Below, in pieces: positions 7,726 to 15,193 of a DNA stretch of 32,123 nt; position 1 is the first letter of the stretch; the number at the start of each line of letters is the position of its first letter. Origin of the DNA: Microcaldota archaeon (GTDB lineage: Archaea > Micrarchaeota > Micrarchaeia > Micrarchaeales > CABMGC01); NCBI GenBank assembly GCA_030040265.1, contig JASHUB010000009.1:1-32123 (forward strand), in the 5' to 3' direction. The notes beneath the pieces were generated by a model, which worked only from the letters and a program-made list of their open reading frames with translations, had not been told where the DNA came from and did no database searches. The translations under genes and the position numbers were made by a program.

Positions 7726-8166
7726 ATGAGCATGGCGAGCAAGGAGGGGATGAAGAACCACGTTATAATATGCGGCTACGGGCTGGTCGGCGAGATGGTC
7801 GCCGACATACTGATGCAGCACGGCGCCCAGTTCGTAGTAATAGAGCCGGACCAGACGAAAGTCGACAACATGAGGCAGCGCGGCATAAGCGTGGTGAAGG
7901 GCGATGCTACACTGGCGAAGAGCCTCAGGGAGGCGAACATCGCCAGCGCCAAGGCGATAGCAATAGTCATAGACGATGATGCAACTGACCTGTTCGCAGT
8001 CATAACGGCTAGGAGCCTGAACAGCAAGATAGTGATAGCCACCAGGGTGAACGATGCCGGCATGAAGAGCAAGATGAAGGACGCCGGCGCTAACTACGTA
8101 GCGACACCAAACCAGTCTGTCGTTGACGAGCTGTTCGGCGAGCTGTTGAAGGGCTATGGTAGATAG
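7726..8166 (+). CDS. Soluble TrkA-N/RCK-type nucleotide-binding protein
   Basis: This 146-residue cytosolic protein is a Rossmann-fold RCK/TrkA-N domain. VIICGYGLVGEMVADIL provides the GxGxxG dinucleotide loop, VVIEPDQ places the acidic residue at the end of the second strand, and GDATLAKSLREANI is the typical following segment. RCK domains bind NAD(H), ATP/ADP or related ligands and gate K+ transport systems. The C-terminal TrkA-C domain is absent. In-frame starts at 7726, 7732 and 7750 are possible; 7750 has GGAGG very close upstream. Its last codons overlap the next gene by 11 bp, so the three RCK genes are translated from one transcript. This is the only member with an intact nucleotide-binding loop, so it may be the sensing subunit (inference). 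Confidence 0.85.
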   Translation: MSMASKEGMKNHVIICGYGLVGEMVADILMQHGAQFVVIEPDQTKVDNMRQRGISVVKGDATLAKSLREANIASAKAIAIVIDDDATDLFAVITARSLNSKIVIATRVNDAGMKSKMKDAGANYVATPNQSVVDELFGELLKGYGR

Positions 8167-8941
8167 GATGCCGAGCAAGCAGACGTCCGAGGAAACAAGG
8201 AACGTCCTTGTCTCGACGCTCGTCATAGCCACAACGATAATAGTCGTCTCGCTCATACTTCTTATCTACCTCACTGGTAACTACTACCTCAGCGCGTACT
8301 ATGCCCTCGAGATCTTCTTCCTCGCCTCGAACAGCTTCGCGGCTTCAACGCTGTCGCAGCTGGCGATCGCTGGCGGGACGCTCAAGTTCGGCGAGATAAT
8401 GGGCATCCAGATAGTGGACAACATAAGCAGGCTGCTCGTGATCAGCTTCGTGGTCGCCGCGGTGGTGGATTTCGTGGCGTACGCGAACCTCGAGAACCTG
8501 CTCAACAAGTTCAGGATAAGGCTTCTGAGCAACCACATCATAGTTTGCGGTTCGGGAGACGCGTCAGATTACATAGTGTCTAAGCTCAGGCCGCTTGGCA
8601 GGTATTTCGTCGTGATAGAGCAGGACAGGGAACGTGCCATAGAGATAGGGCACGGGAAGGCCGTGACGCTTGTGGGGAACTTCACTGACGCGGAGACGCT
8701 GAATGCAGCGGCGGTGCAGAAGGCGTATGCCGTACTTTTCTTCTCCCAGTCGGACATCGACAACCTGCTCGGCACGGTGACCGCGAGATCCCTCAACAAG
8801 GACGTGAAGATAGTCGCACGTGCAACGAAAGACGACGTGAGGAGGAAGATGTACAGGGCAGGGGCAGACATGTGCGCCCTTCCAGAGTATCTCGCCGGGC
8901 TGGAGATCGCCGACAAGCTGGTCGGAGTGATGAAGAAGTGA
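8156..8941 (+). CDS. Membrane-anchored TrkA-N/RCK protein without K+ selectivity filter (first of two)
   Basis: The 261-residue protein has two strong transmembrane helices (about 18-40 and 88-108) around a hydrophobic loop (ALEIFFLASNSFAASTL), followed by a TrkA-N-like domain from about residue 122 (HIIVCGSGDASDYIVSKL). The layout TM1-loop-TM2-RCK copies a two-helix K+ channel such as MthK. However, no TVGYG-like filter is present in the loop, and the nucleotide loop is degenerate (GSGDAS instead of GxGxxG). VVIEQD and GNFTDAETL retain the rest of the fold. It therefore may not conduct K+ and could be a sensor, an altered channel or a partner subunit. It overlaps the preceding gene by 11 bp and ends 4 bp before the next. 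Confidence 0.82.
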   Translation: MVDRMPSKQTSEETRNVLVSTLVIATTIIVVSLILLIYLTGNYYLSAYYALEIFFLASNSFAASTLSQLAIAGGTLKFGEIMGIQIVDNISRLLVISFVVAAVVDFVAYANLENLLNKFRIRLLSNHIIVCGSGDASDYIVSKLRPLGRYFVVIEQDRERAIEIGHGKAVTLVGNFTDAETLNAAAVQKAYAVLFFSQSDIDNLLGTVTARSLNKDVKIVARATKDDVRRKMYRAGADMCALPEYLAGLEIADKLVGVMKK

Positions 8942-8945
8942 TGAT

Positions 8946-9683
8946 ATGAGGCTGCTCGTGATACAGAAGATATTGATCGTCGCGATAGTCGTGGCAGCGA
9001 TCCTCTCGGTCACTGGCGTGATTGCGAACCGGCAGCCGTTCTACATCGCGCTGTTCTTCACTGTTCTGAACATACTCGGCTCTGACTTCGTGATAAACAG
9101 CTCTCTCATAGACGTGCCAAACAGGGTGATGCTCGGCGTCCAGGTCATCGATGTGGCTGCCAACATAATGCTGACCATACTGATAACCACGGTGTTCTAC
9201 CAGCTGCTCAGCAGGCTCGACCTCAGGTACATAGTGGCGAGGTCGAAGGCGCGCCGTCTCTCAAACCACGTGATACTTACGCCAGCCAACGAGATGTCGC
9301 TGCTGCTGTCCAAGAGGCTGAAGGAGAAGGGCATCGGGTCCGTTGTTGTGGACAAGGACTACCTCAAGGTTGTGAACTTCGTTGGTAGGGGAGTGCTGGC
9401 CTATCACGGGAACCCCACGGACCAGGGCGTTCTCGAATACGTGCAGATAGGCAAGGCAAGGTCGGTGATCACGCTGGACAAGGACGATGCGAGCAACCTC
9501 TACATAGCGATGTCGGCAAGGAAGGCGAACGGCAGCGTTAGGGTCGTCTCAAGGCTGAAGAGGCTTGATGACATGATGAAGCTCGAGAAGTCGGGGGTGA
9601 ACCGGGTCGTCCTTCCGGAGTTTGCGATAAGCAAGGACATCGGAGAGTTTCTTACCGAGAGAAGATCGCAAAAAGGTTTATAA
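8946..9683 (+). CDS. Membrane-anchored TrkA-N/RCK-like protein without filter (second of two)
   Basis: This 245-residue protein repeats the plan of its upstream neighbour: a first helix (about 5-26), a hydrophobic loop (FYIALFFTVLNILGSDFVIN), a second helix (about 63-88) and a C-terminal Rossmann-like domain from about 107 (NHVILTPANEMSLLLSKRL). The glycine-rich loop is gone altogether (TPANEM), although VVVDKDYLKVVNFVGRG and GNPTDQGVLEYVQI still match the TrkA-N pattern. No K+ filter sequence is visible. The start ATG is preceded by GTGATGAT, which can pair with 16S rRNA. The two membrane proteins probably arose by duplication and may form a heteromer with the soluble RCK protein; this is inferred from their order and overlap. 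Confidence 0.8.
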   Translation: MRLLVIQKILIVAIVVAAILSVTGVIANRQPFYIALFFTVLNILGSDFVINSSLIDVPNRVMLGVQVIDVAANIMLTILITTVFYQLLSRLDLRYIVARSKARRLSNHVILTPANEMSLLLSKRLKEKGIGSVVVDKDYLKVVNFVGRGVLAYHGNPTDQGVLEYVQIGKARSVITLDKDDASNLYIAMSARKANGSVRVVSRLKRLDDMMKLEKSGVNRVVLPEFAISKDIGEFLTERRSQKGL

Positions 9684-9684
9684 G
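9676..9684 (+). promoter_or_regulatory. TATA box of the pilus-machine operon
   Basis: GTTTATAAG overlaps the end of the preceding RCK gene and lies about 45 bp before ATG 9725. It would start a transcript covering the winged-helix, ATPase and GspF-like genes separately from the RCK cluster. Confidence 0.55.
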
Positions 9685-9724
9685 TTAATTATGCTCATAC
9701 TGATTGTTTAAAAAGCGTGCCACC

Positions 9725-10936
9725 ATGCCTGAGCAGCCCGTCACCACTAGCATAGACGAATTAGTCAGGTACTTGAAAGAGCACGGGGAGACCGATTCGG
9801 TGACCCTTGCGGTCGCTCTGAAGGTCAGCCCGAACATAATCGAGGACTGGAGCAACATACTCGAGAAGGCCAACCTTGTCAAGATAAGCTACAGGGTCGG
9901 CAAGATGTACATATCGATGACCGTAGCCGAGACCAAGGAGAAGGAGCAGGCGATGGGCAGGATGATGGAGGAGCGCGGCGGAGAGGTCGAGTCATCGATC
10001 GCGACGCAGGAGGCCCTGGCCAAACGCGTCGCAGAGCGCATCGACGAGTACAAGAAGCAGGTGTCCGGCGCGGAGCGTGTCTTCAGGGAGAAGTCCGGAG
10101 GCATAAAGGAGGCGCTTGACAGGCTGGACAAGCTGGAGGGCGACGCTGGACGGCGCTACAGGTCGCTGACCGAGAAGAAGGAGGTGGTCGACAGGCTGTC
10201 CAAGGACCTCGAGCGGGACATGAACGCGCTGATAGACAGGGCGGATGCGGCCAAGCGCACAGAGCTTCTTGGCACGGGCGATGCGCAGAAGATATTCCAG
10301 GACGTGCAGGGCAAGATAAAGGCGTCGGAGGACGCTGCCGCATCGCTGCTGAAGAGCTTTGACGAGGCGGTCGCGAAGCAGAGGAAGAGCCTGCTTACCG
10401 TTATAGACAGCATAAGGAACGAGGATGAGGCGCTCAGGAAGACCGCGACGGAGCACGAGAGGCAGGCCGAGAAGTACGAACACACGCTCGAGGGCTACGC
10501 GCGCGAGACGGACTCCGTGAAGAGGAGGATAGGCTCGGAGAAGACCAGGCTCCTGGACGAGCTAACGCAGGCGAAGCAGGAGATAGACAAGCTCAACAAG
10601 GCTGCCGATGCGGAGATGGGCAGGATGAGCTCAGGGCTGAAGGACGTCAGGGACAAGTTCGGAGGGTACGCGAAGCTCGACAAGCAGATCCAGGAGGTGA
10701 AGTCGAAGCTGGAGGGCCTGGAGAAGGACAAGAACGACATACTCAAGGAGCTTTCTGAGATGGACACGGAGCTCAGGGCTATCGCTGCCCTAGGGCCCGG
10801 CAAGGTCGCGCAGAAGACCGAGAGGATCGCGAAAGTGGCGGAGAAGGCGAAGAAGACAAGGAGGAGGACTGACGACGTCGTAGAGAAGAGCGCCAAGACG
10901 AAGGACGACGTTGACGAGATAGGCACGGAGAAGTGA
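9725..10936 (+). CDS. Winged-helix N-terminus with long coiled coil; first gene of the secretion/pilus operon
   Basis: The first 60 or so of 403 residues (SIDELVRYLKEHGETDSVTL, then ALKVSPNIIEDWSNILEKAN and VGKMYIS) look like a winged-helix DNA- or protein-binding domain. The rest is almost unbroken coiled coil rich in Glu, Lys, Arg and Ala, ending in a charged tail. No membrane segment is visible. TTG at 9704 is an in-frame alternative start adding seven residues; ATG 9725 is chosen as the first conventional codon after the TATA box. The gene ends 7 bp before the ATPase gene. It may be a cytoplasmic adaptor or regulator of the secretion ATPase; the winged helix here need not bind DNA. No family name is recognised. 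Confidence 0.8.
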   Translation: MPEQPVTTSIDELVRYLKEHGETDSVTLAVALKVSPNIIEDWSNILEKANLVKISYRVGKMYISMTVAETKEKEQAMGRMMEERGGEVESSIATQEALAKRVAERIDEYKKQVSGAERVFREKSGGIKEALDRLDKLEGDAGRRYRSLTEKKEVVDRLSKDLERDMNALIDRADAAKRTELLGTGDAQKIFQDVQGKIKASEDAAASLLKSFDEAVAKQRKSLLTVIDSIRNEDEALRKTATEHERQAEKYEHTLEGYARETDSVKRRIGSEKTRLLDELTQAKQEIDKLNKAADAEMGRMSSGLKDVRDKFGGYAKLDKQIQEVKSKLEGLEKDKNDILKELSEMDTELRAIAALGPGKVAQKTERIAKVAEKAKKTRRRTDDVVEKSAKTKDDVDEIGTEK

Positions 10937-10943
10937 TTTGCTT

Positions 10944-12452
10944 ATGATAGAAGACGACCCGAAAGATGGCAAGGTGTTCGAGGAGTACGACCTCGACGCA
11001 CATGGACTCAAGGTGCACATAACGATAGCCGACCGCGGCGACTTCGTGCCCAACTACGAGATAAGGATGGCTGGCATAGGAGAGGCGACGCGCGTTCTGC
11101 TCCTCTCGCTGAGGCAGGAGCTGCTCTCGCTCATTCCCATAGACCCGACGAGAGTCGAGGACAAGGAGTACGTTGACGAGCTCACCGCGAAGTACGTGGA
11201 CGCGAGCGGAGTGGTGCTGAACAAGTACCTTCCGGGCACCGACCCGAACACGAAGAAGATGCTCATCGCTTACATAATCAACGTGATGCTGGGGCTCGGC
11301 GACCTAGAGGCGCCGCTCGCTGACGACAACCTCGAAGAGGTCGCTGTGAACAACAGCAGGGAGAACGTCTGGGTGTTCCACAAGACGTACGGATGGTGCA
11401 GGACGAACATGCGCATCGACAGCGAGGCGCTGATATACGACGACGCGGAGATAATAGGAAGGAGGGTCGGCAGGCAGGTCACCAACCTGTCGCCGCTCAT
11501 GGACGCGGAGCTTCCTGACGGATCCAGGGTCAACGCAACGCTCCTCCCAATCTCGCAGTTCGGTAACACTATAACGATAAGGAAGTTCGCAAAGAACCCG
11601 TGGACAATGCCGGCCATGGTGCAGAACAAGACGGTGTCGAGCGAGGTCGCCGCGCTGATATGGCTCTGCATCCAGAACGAGATAAGCCTGCTCATCTCCG
11701 GCGGAACGGCCAGCGGGAAGACCAGTTTCCTCAACGCGCTCTCCATATTCATACCATCGAACCGCAGGATAGTCTCGGTCGAAGAGACCAGAGAGCTGAC
11801 GCTGCCCAAGTTCCTCCACTGGGTGCCGATGCTGACAAGGCAGGCTAACCCGGAGGGCAAGGGAGAGGTGACGCTGTACAACCTTATGATAAACGCGCTC
11901 AGGCAGAGGCCTGACGTCATGCTGGTCGGAGAGATCAGGACCAAGGGCGGCGCGGAGACGCTGTTCGAGGCGATACACACGGGGCACGCCGTGTACGGAA
12001 CGCTGCACGCGGACAACGCGCAGGACACGGTGATAAGGCTGACCAACCCTCCGCTGGACCTGCCGAAGCTCATGCTCAACTCGATAGGTGCGGTCGTGTC
12101 GCTGTTCAGGCACAGGAGGCTCGGCATAAGAAGGGCGCTGGAGTTCGGAGAGATACTGAGGAGCGGCGACATAAACGTGCTCTACAGGTGGAACATAAGG
12201 AACGACAACATAACCCAGATAGCAGAGCTTTCCAGGCTGAGCGAGCTCATCTCGCTGTACGGAGGATACACCAGGCCGGAGATACTGGACGACGTGAAGG
12301 AGAAGTCGAAGGTGCTCGATTGGATGTCGAAAAACAACGTCATAGACGTAGACTCTTCCGGAATGGTGGTCGCGAGCTACTACAAGGACAGGGAGAACGT
12401 CATGAAGATGATCGAGCAGGACAAGCCTTACAGCAAGGACATGTTTGGTTGA
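10944..12452 (+). CDS. FlaI/VirB11-like type II/IV secretion ATPase (pilus assembly)
   Basis: The 502-residue protein is the cytoplasmic motor ATPase of an archaeal type IV pilus or type II secretion-like system. The ATPase core shows Walker A GGTASGKT (253-260), an acidic Asp-box region VSVEETRELTLP, Walker B DVMLVGEIR (324-332) and the His box HTGHAVYGTLHAD (345-357). The N-terminal region up to about 230 matches the usual N-terminal domain layout, including DGSRVNATLLP and TITIRKF before the core. Such hexamers work on FlaJ/GspF-type platform proteins, two of which are encoded downstream. TTG at 10938 is an alternative start; ATG 10944 is favoured by an upstream GTGATT. The end of the gene is 4 bp from the next start. 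Substrates are probably the pilin-like proteins of the converging operon. Confidence 0.95.
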   Translation: MIEDDPKDGKVFEEYDLDAHGLKVHITIADRGDFVPNYEIRMAGIGEATRVLLLSLRQELLSLIPIDPTRVEDKEYVDELTAKYVDASGVVLNKYLPGTDPNTKKMLIAYIINVMLGLGDLEAPLADDNLEEVAVNNSRENVWVFHKTYGWCRTNMRIDSEALIYDDAEIIGRRVGRQVTNLSPLMDAELPDGSRVNATLLPISQFGNTITIRKFAKNPWTMPAMVQNKTVSSEVAALIWLCIQNEISLLISGGTASGKTSFLNALSIFIPSNRRIVSVEETRELTLPKFLHWVPMLTRQANPEGKGEVTLYNLMINALRQRPDVMLVGEIRTKGGAETLFEAIHTGHAVYGTLHADNAQDTVIRLTNPPLDLPKLMLNSIGAVVSLFRHRRLGIRRALEFGEILRSGDINVLYRWNIRNDNITQIAELSRLSELISLYGGYTRPEILDDVKEKSKVLDWMSKNNVIDVDSSGMVVASYYKDRENVMKMIEQDKPYSKDMFG

Positions 12453-12456
12453 TTGA

Positions 12457-13083
12457 TTGGCAGGAGAGTTCAACGTTAATGCGGGAGATTACAACAACGC
12501 GGTAGCCACGATAAGCGAAGCCGAGGGCGCGGTCACGGGCGAGCGCGCCGCCGAGGTGAGCATCGATGCCGCGCTTGAGAACAGGCTGGAGATGCAGGAG
12601 CTGCCGTACAGCAGGGCGGCGGACATAATAAACCTGGCGGAGGGAGGCTATGCCTACACCCCGAGCACGCAGGCGGTGAGGCCGACAGCGCCCAAGGCGG
12701 CGGTGGCTCCGAGGCGCGCTCCGGCCCCGGTCAGCCCGGAGACGGTCGAGGCCGCTAGGGAGATAAAGAGCCTTGTCGGAAGCGCGGGCAGGGAGTACGA
12801 GCAGAAGGTGTCAAGGGAGGCCGAGAAGGTAAGGAAGGGAGAGCTGGTGCTTCCTTCTCTCTCCATACAGGACCAGATATCGGAGCTGGAGAAGATAAGC
12901 ATGGGCATCGATGAGAAGGTGTTCAACAGCGACATGAGGAAGATCATAATCGACGAGGTGTCTGGCCTCAACGGCAAGGTCAAGGGCGAGAAGCTGGAGA
13001 ACCGGGACGTGTTCCAGAGGAACATCATAGCGGTGAGGAACCAGAGGCTCGACGAGGCCATGACAAAGCTCGGGGTAAAGTAG
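12457..13083 (+). CDS. Unknown 208-aa soluble protein inside the pilus operon
   Basis: The protein is hydrophilic with no signal or membrane helix. Residues 1-70 are acidic and helical, about 67-95 form an Ala/Pro/Arg-rich linker (RPTAPKAAVAPRRAPAPVSP), and about 95-208 are helical and charged with coiled-coil character (SIQDQISELEKISMGIDEKV). It begins with TTG: the sequence TGATTG-A-TTG repeats the TGATTG-A-ATG context of other genes here, and no other start occurs before residue 47. Its place between the motor ATPase and the first platform protein suggests a linker, chaperone or regulator of that pair. No homologous family was recognised by eye. Confidence 0.75.
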   Translation: MAGEFNVNAGDYNNAVATISEAEGAVTGERAAEVSIDAALENRLEMQELPYSRAADIINLAEGGYAYTPSTQAVRPTAPKAAVAPRRAPAPVSPETVEAAREIKSLVGSAGREYEQKVSREAEKVRKGELVLPSLSIQDQISELEKISMGIDEKVFNSDMRKIIIDEVSGLNGKVKGEKLENRDVFQRNIIAVRNQRLDEAMTKLGVK

Positions 13084-13130
13084 GATTGCGTTTATAGTCT
13101 TTGACGTTGGATTAGAAGAAGCGTGCTTTG

Positions 13131-14195
13131 ATGGCCCTGCTCAATAAGGACGACCCGGATGAGACCCAAAACAAGGGACCAGTGGTAGGTTTCACCAAGC
13201 CGAAGAAGTTCCTCTTCTTCAAGCAGAGGGCGAAGCCGATATACGCTTCGGACCAGGCGGCCGGACAGTCCCAGGCGGCGGCCCAGCAGGCACAGCCAAG
13301 GCAGCCGATATTCAACACAACCGCACCGCAGCCAACGGCGCAGGCAGGCGCGGAGGCAAAACCAAAGGGGATGTCCAGCTTCAGGTTCTTCATAACCAAC
13401 ACAGCCGCAAGGAAGCGCGGCCTCGAACTCGCGCTGAAGGCGCAGGGGATAAAGTCGACGCCGTACGAGTTCGTGAGAAGGATGTTCTTCTCTGCTGTGA
13501 TCGTCGCGGCGGTCGTCGCGATCGCGCTCGGCGTCCTCTTCTACGACATAGGCATAACCCCGATACTTGCGATAATCATAGGCATAGCTCTTTACTACGG
13601 CCTGTTCTACAACTTCCTCGACTTCCCTATAGCAAGGGGCAGGAGCACGGCCAGGGAGGTCGAGAGGGACATACTCTACGCCGCAAGGGACCTTGTCATC
13701 GGGATGAGGTCTGGAATGCCGCTGTTCAACGCGCTCACAACGGTGAGCAAGGGATATGGGGCGGCGAGCAGGGAGTTCGGCAAGGTTGTGCAGCTCATAG
13801 AGCTGGGCATGCCGATAGAGCAGGCGATAGACGAGGTCAGCGGCCAGAGCTCGTCCAGAACTTTCAAGATGCTCATGCTGCAGGCATCGGTCTCGATACG
13901 GGCAGGCGCCGACGTGGTAGGCGCGCTGCAGAGCGTGGTCGACGAGGTCACGCAGGAGCGCATCATAGAGCTCAGGAGATACGGGCAGAGGCTGAACGCG
14001 CTCGCGATGTTCTACATGCTGTTCGGCGTGATATTCCCGAGCATGGGCATAGCCGTGGCCGCGATACTCACCACGTTCATAAGCCTCTTCACGGTCAACG
14101 AGACGACGCTCGCCTTCGCTCTTGTCGGGATAATATTCGTCCAGGTGATATTCCTTAACCTGATGAGGACCTCGCGTCCTTCGTTCGCGGTGTGA
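13131..14195 (+). CDS. GspF/FlaJ/TadC-like pilus platform membrane protein (first copy)
   Basis: This 354-residue integral membrane protein belongs to the T2SF family, the inner-membrane platform on which the secretion ATPase acts. The N-terminal 80 residues are cytoplasmic with a Gln/Ala/Pro-rich stretch (AAGQSQAAAQQAQPRQ). Two close hydrophobic segments follow (about 120-165), then the conserved cytosolic helical domain (about 170-290; ARDLVIGMRSGMPLFNALTT, AIDEVSGQSSSRTFKMLMLQ), and C-terminal membrane helices (about 290-345). ATG 13131 is preferred to TTG 13128. It is followed 2 bp later by a second T2SF protein, the paired arrangement known from TadB/TadC; homologs of FlaJ fuse the two halves. 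Confidence 0.9.
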   Translation: MALLNKDDPDETQNKGPVVGFTKPKKFLFFKQRAKPIYASDQAAGQSQAAAQQAQPRQPIFNTTAPQPTAQAGAEAKPKGMSSFRFFITNTAARKRGLELALKAQGIKSTPYEFVRRMFFSAVIVAAVVAIALGVLFYDIGITPILAIIIGIALYYGLFYNFLDFPIARGRSTAREVERDILYAARDLVIGMRSGMPLFNALTTVSKGYGAASREFGKVVQLIELGMPIEQAIDEVSGQSSSRTFKMLMLQASVSIRAGADVVGALQSVVDEVTQERIIELRRYGQRLNALAMFYMLFGVIFPSMGIAVAAILTTFISLFTVNETTLAFALVGIIFVQVIFLNLMRTSRPSFAV

Positions 14196-14197
14196 AA

Positions 14198-15193
14198 ATG
14201 GAGCAGACATCTTTCGAGAAACTGGTTTCGAGGAACGTCGTCAGGTTCCTGTCCAGCGAGCTCGACATGGCAGGTGTCAAGACGTCTGTGAACACGCTGC
14301 TGGCCATAATGATCATCGGCGGATTCGCGGTCTTCATACTCACGCCTGTCCTGCTGATACTGTTGCTCAAGGTGAACCCGGCCATCTCCGGTGTCGCGGG
14401 ACTGCTGCTCGCGACATTCTTCGAGCTGTCCATATACCTCGTGCTGGAGCTCAGGATAGAGCAGAGAAGGACGTACGTCGACTCGATACTGCCGGACTAC
14501 ATCCAGATAGTGTCGGCGAACATAAGGAGCGGGATCTCGCTTGACAAGGCCATGCTCCTCGCCGCCAGGCCGGAGTTCACGTACTTCAGCGATGATGTGA
14601 AGCTGATAAACAGGGAGCTGTACGCGGGAGAGACCATACAGAACGCACTCACGCTGCTTTCAACCAAGTACAGGTCGTTCCAGCTCAGGCATACGATAAG
14701 GATGATGACCGAGGCGCTGCAGTATGGCGGAGGCATGACGGACCTGCTGAACCAGATAGCCAAGGACATAAGGCAGCAGCTCATAATCCAGAAGGAGATA
14801 TCGGGACAGCTCTTCATGTACACGATATTCATAGCGTTCGCCGGGCTCATAGGAGCTCCGGTGCTCTACGGACTGACCACACAGATGATCACCATCACCG
14901 ACACGGTGTGGGCTGGCATACTCAAGCAGAATCCAGGGGGGCTGCCGACTACCGGCATCTCATTCCTGAGGCCGAGCCCGCCGCAGGTTACCATCGCAGG
15001 GTACCACGACTTCGCGCTCGCTGCGGTCCTGACCATAGCGGGTTTCGGCGCGTTCATAGTGTCCGCGATAAGCACGGGCTCCGTGCCGAAGGGCATACGC
15101 TACCTTCCGCTGTTCCTTATCATAGCGCTCTCCGTGTACCTGATCGTGGGCGCTATAATGGGCAACCTGTTCACGACGCTCAGCACGGTGTGA
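14198..15193 (+). CDS. GspF/FlaJ/TadB-like pilus platform membrane protein (second copy)
   Basis: The 331-residue protein is the second T2SF-family platform subunit. Two N-terminal helices (about 25-52 and 57-80) are followed by the cytosolic T2SF domain (about 85-215; DSILPDYIQIVSANIRSGIS, TIRMMTEALQYGGGMTDLLN, KEISGQLFMYTIFIAFAG) and further membrane helices to the C-terminus. GTG 14192 overlaps the previous stop and is a possible start; ATG 14198 is chosen. The stop codon TGA at 15191-15193 directly abuts the stop of the converging pilin-like gene, so the operon ends here and no terminator lies between the two transcription units. Confidence 0.9.
   Translation: MEQTSFEKLVSRNVVRFLSSELDMAGVKTSVNTLLAIMIIGGFAVFILTPVLLILLLKVNPAISGVAGLLLATFFELSIYLVLELRIEQRRTYVDSILPDYIQIVSANIRSGISLDKAMLLAARPEFTYFSDDVKLINRELYAGETIQNALTLLSTKYRSFQLRHTIRMMTEALQYGGGMTDLLNQIAKDIRQQLIIQKEISGQLFMYTIFIAFAGLIGAPVLYGLTTQMITITDTVWAGILKQNPGGLPTTGISFLRPSPPQVTIAGYHDFALAAVLTIAGFGAFIVSAISTGSVPKGIRYLPLFLIIALSVYLIVGAIMGNLFTTLSTV

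Noticed and set aside
8156..9683. Annotation as ordinary K+ channels
   Set aside because: The two-helix plus RCK layout fits, but no selectivity-filter sequence is present in either loop, so the simple channel label is not supported.
11304..12473. 389-codon minus-strand frame
   Set aside because: It lies opposite the secretion ATPase, whose motifs are unambiguous on the plus strand; the translation is Arg/His/Pro-rich with no recognisable domain.
13092..14210. 372-codon minus-strand frame
   Set aside because: Antisense to the first GspF-like gene; the translation is highly charged, Tyr/Arg-rich and unlike any protein, while the plus strand shows a clear T2SF pattern.
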